Positions 61,001 through 64,000 of a stretch of DNA of 64,000 nt are shown here, in pieces. Position numbers and translations under genes: made by a program. Below the pieces are notes generated by a model. The model saw only the letters and a program-made list of their open reading frames with translations, did no database searches and had not been told where the DNA came from. The first letter of the stretch is position 1, and the number at the start of each line of letters is the position of its first letter. This DNA comes from Orthonyx spaldingii (Eukaryota > Chordata > Aves > Passeriformes > Orthonychidae), in the NCBI GenBank assembly GCA_013397795.1, contig VZTJ01005553.1:2813208-2877207 (forward strand), given 5' to 3'.

Positions 61001-63881
61001 GGATAGGAGATCCTAGAGACTTTTTGCATAACACAGAATCTAGTTTCTGTGGTTTTTCTCTTTCAGATGTTTGGGTTTGTTGTTCAATTAACTCTTGCTT
61101 GCTCACATTATCTCCACCTTTTTTATCTTCTTTTGATTTTCTTTCATAGGTTATTGATCTAGTGTTATGTGGCAAAGAATCATCTTCCCTGTCAATGCTA
61201 CTCTGAAATTTAACTCCCATATCCCAGAAGTTTCTCAGACTCTGGAAGTGTGAAGGATCTGAAATTCGATTCTTGGACTTTTCATTCATTTTTTCTTTTA
61301 AAGACAAAACCTGGAAGCTGGGCTTCTGTTGGGAACAATCAGCGACTTTTCCTTTAGGAGTTTCTTTCTCATCTTTGTCTTTGCTTTCTGAGGAAGCTGA
61401 AGTGACACCAGCTCTGGGATGCAAGTTATTGGCTTTTGGGAGTTCTGTACATTCACAAATTTCATCAGATTTAAGTGTTCCTTCTGGCTTTCCAAATGCA
61501 TGGCCTGGTCCAAACTCAAAAGAGTGGTGATTTTTGTTTCCTGAAGCCTGGCTTGTACAACTTACTTCAGGACTTCTTAATGTGTTCTTGCTCTGATCAT
61601 GCAATGCCTTAGGTAGATATACTGCAGATCGTTTTATTTTGTCACTTTCTTCAAGACCCACCAACGCGCAGCCATCTGATGCATCAGCATTGATATTAAC
61701 TTCTTTCTCTCCATGACTGGTGATAGTTTTATTCTTTTCCCAGAATGCCCTGATCTCTCTTATTCTTCTTTTTTCTCGTATTGCCTTCTCTGATTCACAT
61801 TTCTGAGCTGGTAGATTGTGCTCTTGATGTTCCAAGAGATTTGATTTTTTATTTTGTTGTTTGATTTCTTGACCATGTTCTTTTTCTTCAACTCTTTTAC
61901 AAACAAATTCAGTCAGTAATTTATCATTTTGCTTCTCATTTGCTTCCCCTGTCTTAGGCTTCACCCTCTCCTTTATCAGCTGTATGTTTTCTGAAGTAAA
62001 TGATGTAGATGAAATACTGTTCTGTTGTTTAATCTTTCCAAATGGTCTCTGTTCTGTATCTTCTGTTTTTCCATGCATGCCAGGCCCACTGTGTTCTGTA
62101 GGAAGAGCTGCTCTTCTGGTTGACAAGTCCTCTTCCTCTGTGGGCTCCCTGCCTTTGGATCTCGCTGATACAAGTTCCCCATCTTCAGTACTAGAACTTC
62201 TTTTAAACCAGTCTAAAACTCTTGATACAGATTCATCATCCACTTTCATGAGTTCATCAGCATGTTTGCCAGGCTTGAAAATGGTTTTAGCATCTCTCTC
62301 CTCAACAAGATCAGGCTTACCTTGTTGAAGATCTGTAGAATTGGTATTGGACACCTCATGTGCTACTGTTTTAGCAGGAAGTTGATGTCCATCTACAATG
62401 TAAGCAAACTTAGAGTTATGAATCAGACACATGACTAAAAATATTTGGTCTATCTAGAAAATTCTCAGAATTTTTTTTAACTGTTAGTGGAGAAGAGTTC
62501 TCTGTCCTTGCATTTTTGGAAAGAACCATACCATGGGCAATAGAGTGAAGACAATTCCTGCTCTAAGACATCCTACTGGAATCATTGCCTCTGAGGGTAC
62601 AAGCGGAGAAGATGAGTTAAACCCATACTTAAAGGAAAGGCCTACACTGAAGGGAGGCTGGGCATGGCACGCAAACAGAAGATGACAGTCCAGCATATTT
62701 GTGTTTAGTCCCATAAGCAAATCCCTAAGTCACAACTGAATTACTCCCAAGGACAACTGACAGCACTACACTAAAATACCATCCACAACAGAGGTGCCTA
62801 TACAGGCTCTGATAAGATTACCAATAGAAGATCATAAAAGTATATTAAAAAAAAAATTGATGATTTAATTCTGCAGTATGTAGCACATTCCTACTACCTC
62901 TGTTTCCTAGTTCTTAATTGTTAGATACAAGTGATCCACATTAATGAATATGTGCTATATCCTATCTCATTCCATTCTTCACTCCTATTAGTCTCTTACC
63001 AGTGAAGTTTTTGTGTGACTTTGATTCATGGCTCAAGATGTGGTTGGAATTATTTTCATGTGTCTCATCAACACTCCGCTCATTATTGCTATTTGACAGG
63101 ATATTGCTGGAAGTCTTCTGTGGAGTTTCAAGTTTCTTGGGAGTAACTGTCTTTGTCTGGAAGCTTTCACTAACTGGGAAGACTGATCTGTTAGTGTCAC
63201 AAGGGCTGGATGTAGATGTGTCTTCTTGTAAGCTATGTACTGGGTTTTTTTGTGAAGTTGATGAACAGGTTCCCAAAGGCTTTGCAGCAGAAATTTGCTT
63301 ATCCTCAAGTGAATCTGATTGAACAGCATAATTTCCATTGTTCTGGTTTTTGTCAGGTTTTAACAAATCATGCTCTCCTCTTGCTTTACCATGGTATAGC
63401 TCTGGGCTTTGCAGAGGTTTTCCTTCAACTGGGCTAGATGAGAACCTCACTTGTTTCAGTTTTTCTAGTGAATTTTGCATGTAGTCTTCTGCTTCTTCCA
63501 TAAGAGAGTTCTTCTCACCTTCTCCTTCAAAAATAGTTGCAGTAGAAAGACCATTCTTTTTCTGAACATCTAACATCTGACTGACACGAACTTCTGAGTC
63601 AGTGGAACTTGAGCTTGAGCTGCGCTTCAGAATGCCCCTGGGTGGGATATCAATGCCATTAACCCTCTCAGTCTGCTTGCTTGGTTTGGGAACAAGGTCT
63701 TCTCTTTGTGATACAGAATCTGCTGCTTTGTGAATTAGTTTCCTGGCTTTTGGGACAGGACGCTTAACTAGTTCCTTCTGTGATTCATCAGTAAGTTCTA
63801 CAGAAGGCTTCTTAGGCTTCTCTGTTTCATCATTTTGTAAGTTTGATTTAGGTGGACTGTCTTCTGAGAGTGATAAAATTT
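44916..63881 (-). CDS. SYTL2: SYTL2 (Slp2), 14 coding exons, about 2110 residues in window, N-terminus off the right edge
   Basis: Synaptotagmin-like Rab27 effector that tethers secretory vesicles to the plasma membrane; its C2A domain binds phosphatidylserine and PIP2. Coding exons from 5' to 3' are 63000-63881, 58334-62392, 56674-56775, 55651-55704, 54110-54157, 52914-53008, 51131-51250, 49778-49947, 49075-49177, 48495-48665, 48055-48133, 47062-47161, 46089-46294 and 44916-45061. Every junction has GT/AG and keeps phase, giving 2111 codons with stop. Counting from the first full codon here, C2A is about residues 1803-1925 and C2B about 1965-2100. Both C2 domains lack several calcium-ligand aspartates: C2A loop 3 reads VWHNDTFGRNS, and C2B has LNSFIK where SDPYVK is usual. 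This fits calcium-independent lipid binding. The Rab27-binding SHD must lie beyond 64000. The linker is extremely long because of the giant exon. Confidence 0.93.
45958..46044. repeat. Poly-purine (A-rich) tract
   Basis: About 87 bases of A with scattered G and a single T on the plus strand, ending in a pure A-run of more than 20. In the SYTL2 transcript it is a U-rich tract starting about 45 bases after a donor site. Confidence 0.9.
46089..46294 (-). CDS. SYTL2: SYTL2 exon, C2B
   Basis: Encodes TILPDTSRKSRQKTRTVAKT, then TNPVFNHTMVYDGFRPEDLK and VWDHNKLANHFLGGLRIGLG. Acceptor CTCTGAAG, donor GTACTG. Confidence 0.95.
47062..47161 (-). CDS. SYTL2: SYTL2 exon, start of C2B
   Basis: Encodes KKTVSTGEVHIWVKECHNLP then LLRGNRLNSFIK. 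Acceptor ATATTTACAG, donor GTAAGA. Confidence 0.95.
48055..48133 (-). CDS. SYTL2: SYTL2 exon, C2A-C2B hinge
   Basis: Encodes TSTITLNLENRGEMKVALQY then VPHPIG. Acceptor CATTTCAG, donor GTAAGC. Confidence 0.95.
48495..48665 (-). CDS. SYTL2: SYTL2 exon, end of C2A
   Basis: Encodes YKIEKDLLKDQSLNISVWHN then DTFGRNSFLGEVELDLGTWD. 57 codons in phase 0. Loop 3 has His and Ser where calcium-binding C2 domains have Asp. Confidence 0.95.
49075..49177 (-). CDS. SYTL2: SYTL2 exon, C2A
   Basis: Encodes YVKTYLLPEKYRLGKRKTSV then KKKTFNPVYNEILR, the basic strand of C2A that contacts acidic lipids. Acceptor AATTCTAG, donor GTATTT. Confidence 0.95.
49778..49947 (-). CDS. SYTL2: SYTL2 exon, start of C2A
   Basis: Encodes VSGSLMSIYSADFGNVDVKG, then NIQFAIDYVEQLNELHIFIC and the first C2A loop ADVKRQRSDP. 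Acceptor ACAATGCAG, donor GTAAGT. Confidence 0.95.
50358..50667 (-). mobile_element. Endogenous retrovirus LTR in SYTL2 intron, minus orientation
   Basis: Read on the minus strand it begins TGTTGAGATG and ends CCGCTGCGACA, 310 bases. A TATA box TATATAAAAG lies near 50440-50452 and AATAAA at 50420-50425, the close spacing seen in LTRs with a very short R. Just outside its 5' end is GGGGAAGGA (50668-50676), a polypurine tract, so this is the 3' LTR of an otherwise degraded copy. It has no coding capacity. It is in the same orientation as SYTL2. Confidence 0.75.
51131..51250 (-). CDS. SYTL2: SYTL2 exon, 120 bp
   Basis: Encodes SDDRETDTASESSYSFGRIK then KSPSCLTNLSSSSGMASLSS, nearly identical to human. 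Acceptor TTTTTGTAG, donor GTATGT, 40 codons in phase 0. Confidence 0.94.
52390..52690 (+). repeat. CR1 LINE 3' fragment
   Basis: Plus-oriented CR1 with AGGAAGACATTTTTCACTGT, CATCCCTGGAAGTGTTCAAG, GGCCAGGTTGGATGG, CCTGCCCATGGCAGGGGGAT and the end TTCTGTGATTCTGTGAT. It lies in a SYTL2 intron, antisense to the gene. Confidence 0.92.
52914..53008 (-). CDS. SYTL2: SYTL2 exon, 95 bp
   Basis: Encodes STVTSQPDKLFSNPEKLKGL then SKSVPSFLQDE, very close to the human linker. Acceptor GCTTTCCAG, donor GTAAGC. Confidence 0.93.
54110..54157 (-). CDS. SYTL2: SYTL2 probable cassette exon, 48 bp
   Basis: Encodes LKPHQHQERTENAAG and rebuilds the human-like junction ISTVTSQPD with the next exon (human RISTVPTQPD). 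The donor GTGAGT is strong. The acceptor ACTGAGCAG has a poor pyrimidine tract. Phase 1 at both ends allows skipping, which would still give an intact frame. Confidence 0.7.
54370..54500 (+). repeat. Diverged CR1 LINE 3' end
   Basis: Contains GGGACATGGCTTAGCGGTGA, TTGGGTTAACGGTTGGATTT and GATGGTCCTAAAGG...CTCCAAC...ATGATTCTG, a diverged version of the CR1 end that carries GGACATGGTTTAGTGG. Confidence 0.8.
55651..55704 (-). CDS. SYTL2: SYTL2 exon, 54 bp
   Basis: Encodes KEKINKPQEELVLSAED, matching human NQPEELVRSAED. Acceptor CCTGCACAG, donor GTAAAT, phase 1 at both ends, so it can be skipped without frame change. Confidence 0.88.
56674..56775 (-). CDS. SYTL2: SYTL2 exon, 102 bp
   Basis: Encodes SEEELNPVLMALKRSADRKK followed by SKSLEDIPSATS, close to human SEEVLNPVLMALKRSA. 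Acceptor CATAACAG, donor GTGAGC, phase 1 at both ends. Confidence 0.93.
57238..57364 (+). repeat. A/C-rich low-complexity tract
   Basis: About 125 bases of almost only A and C (ACCCAACAAAACCAACACC and similar) in the intron between the giant exon and the 102-bp exon of SYTL2. No regular unit length. Confidence 0.85.
58334..62392 (-). CDS. SYTL2: SYTL2 giant linker exon, 4059 bp, with internal 65-aa repeats
   Basis: Acceptor GCTTACATTGTAG; open for 1352 codons. The donor GTGAGC at 58333 comes five codons before an in-frame TAA, so read-through of the donor would give a truncated protein without C2 domains. The sequence is hydrophilic, rich in Lys, Glu and Ser, and largely disordered in appearance. 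It contains two similar motifs, IRAFWEKN and LRNFWDMG, and near its 3' end the tandem repeats described separately. Phase matches both neighbours exactly. Human SYTL2 also has long alternatively spliced linker isoforms, so this exon may be tissue-specific. Confidence 0.85.
59190..60200 (-). repeat. SYTL2: Coding tandem repeat of 195 bp (65 aa), five clear units
   Basis: Marker CAAGCC occurs at 59361, 59556, 59748, 59943 and 60138, spacings 195, 192, 195 and 195 bases. Each unit encodes a version of ETIEKSVAPSK..GL.SALE, then LLKEASETPPPKPK.ADST, then a variable hinge and MTYEHDGE..QEI. The first and fourth units (protein order) differ at only about five residues and are related at 585 bp, three units apart. 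Weaker copies flank the array on both sides (GLQNLLKE; QEIQETIEKTSVSS). Confidence 0.9.
62393..62999 (-). other. SYTL2: SYTL2 intron before the giant exon
   Basis: 607-base intron with strong donor GTAAGA and acceptor ACATTGTAG. No repeats seen. Other SYTL2 introns beyond those listed under repeats (for example 56776-58333 and 53009-54109) likewise show only AT-rich DNA. Confidence 0.7.
63000..63881 (-). CDS. SYTL2: SYTL2 linker exon, 882 bp
   Basis: Acceptor TGTCTTATAG, donor GTAAGA, 293 full codons. It encodes the Ser-rich segment GILKRSSSSSSTDSEVRV typical of SYTL2 and, further on, a KQVRF motif at 63442-63456. It ends NFT plus the first base of Asp and joins the giant exon in phase 1. 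Confidence 0.88.
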
Positions 63882-64000
63882 CTATAAGACATAGAAGAGC
63901 TGGTAAGTTTGCGTGACATTTGCCAGTATAAACAGAAAGATATGACAGTGCAGATCTAGAATACAGTGATTATAGTGGTTTATTAAAAACAATTGCAGCA
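63882..64000 (-). other. SYTL2: SYTL2 intron, continues past the window
   Basis: AT-rich DNA upstream of the 882-bp exon. The next exons toward the Rab27-binding domain lie off the right edge. Confidence 0.7.

Noticed and set aside
1..64000. CRISPR arrays, operons, tRNA or rRNA genes, phage-like modules
   Set aside because: None seen; the DNA is vertebrate nuclear sequence with spliced genes and CR1/LTR repeats.

Overview
This is a vertebrate nuclear window, almost certainly from a bird. Five genes fall in the order DLG2 - TMEM126 - CREBZF - CCDC89 - SYTL2, which is the order and orientation of human 11q14.1. The window also carries CR1 LINE tails with the avian 3' end and several avian-type endogenous-retrovirus LTRs. 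I could not fix the species. All genes are ordinary spliced eukaryotic genes. There are no operons, CRISPR arrays or prokaryotic features, and I found no wholly new system.

Layout. Positions 1-20456 hold the 5' end of DLG2 on the minus strand. A tiny first coding exon (20438-20456) is followed by a 15.4 kb intron, then a 132-bp exon with most of the L27 domain (4913-5044); the rest of DLG2 lies off the left edge. A CpG island at about 21.5-22.95 kb, with two small assembly gaps, separates DLG2 from the plus-strand TMEM126A-like gene (coding exons 24355-27978) and looks like a shared bidirectional promoter. An avian LTR element of about 1.07 kb sits between the island and the first coding exon. 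TMEM126A and CREBZF (minus) converge tail to tail. Only the C-terminal 156 codons of CREBZF are readable, because a 758-base gap removes the rest, and an LTR starts on the far side of that gap. CCDC89 (minus, single exon, 281 aa) follows. From 44916 to 63881 the minus strand holds 14 coding exons of SYTL2 (about 2110 residues in this window). They include a 4059-bp giant exon and run to the natural stop; only the N-terminal Rab-binding region lies off the right edge.

How the genes relate. They share a conserved neighbourhood, not a pathway. DLG2 is a synaptic scaffold, TMEM126A a mitochondrial inner-membrane complex I assembly factor, CREBZF a transcriptional co-regulator, CCDC89 a coiled-coil protein, and SYTL2 a Rab27 effector for vesicle docking. 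The most unusual structure is a 65-residue (195-bp) tandem repeat inside the SYTL2 giant exon, with a higher-order 585-bp period.

Exon boundaries were set by hand from splice sites and reading phase, checked against remembered family sequences. No alignment or RNA data were available.
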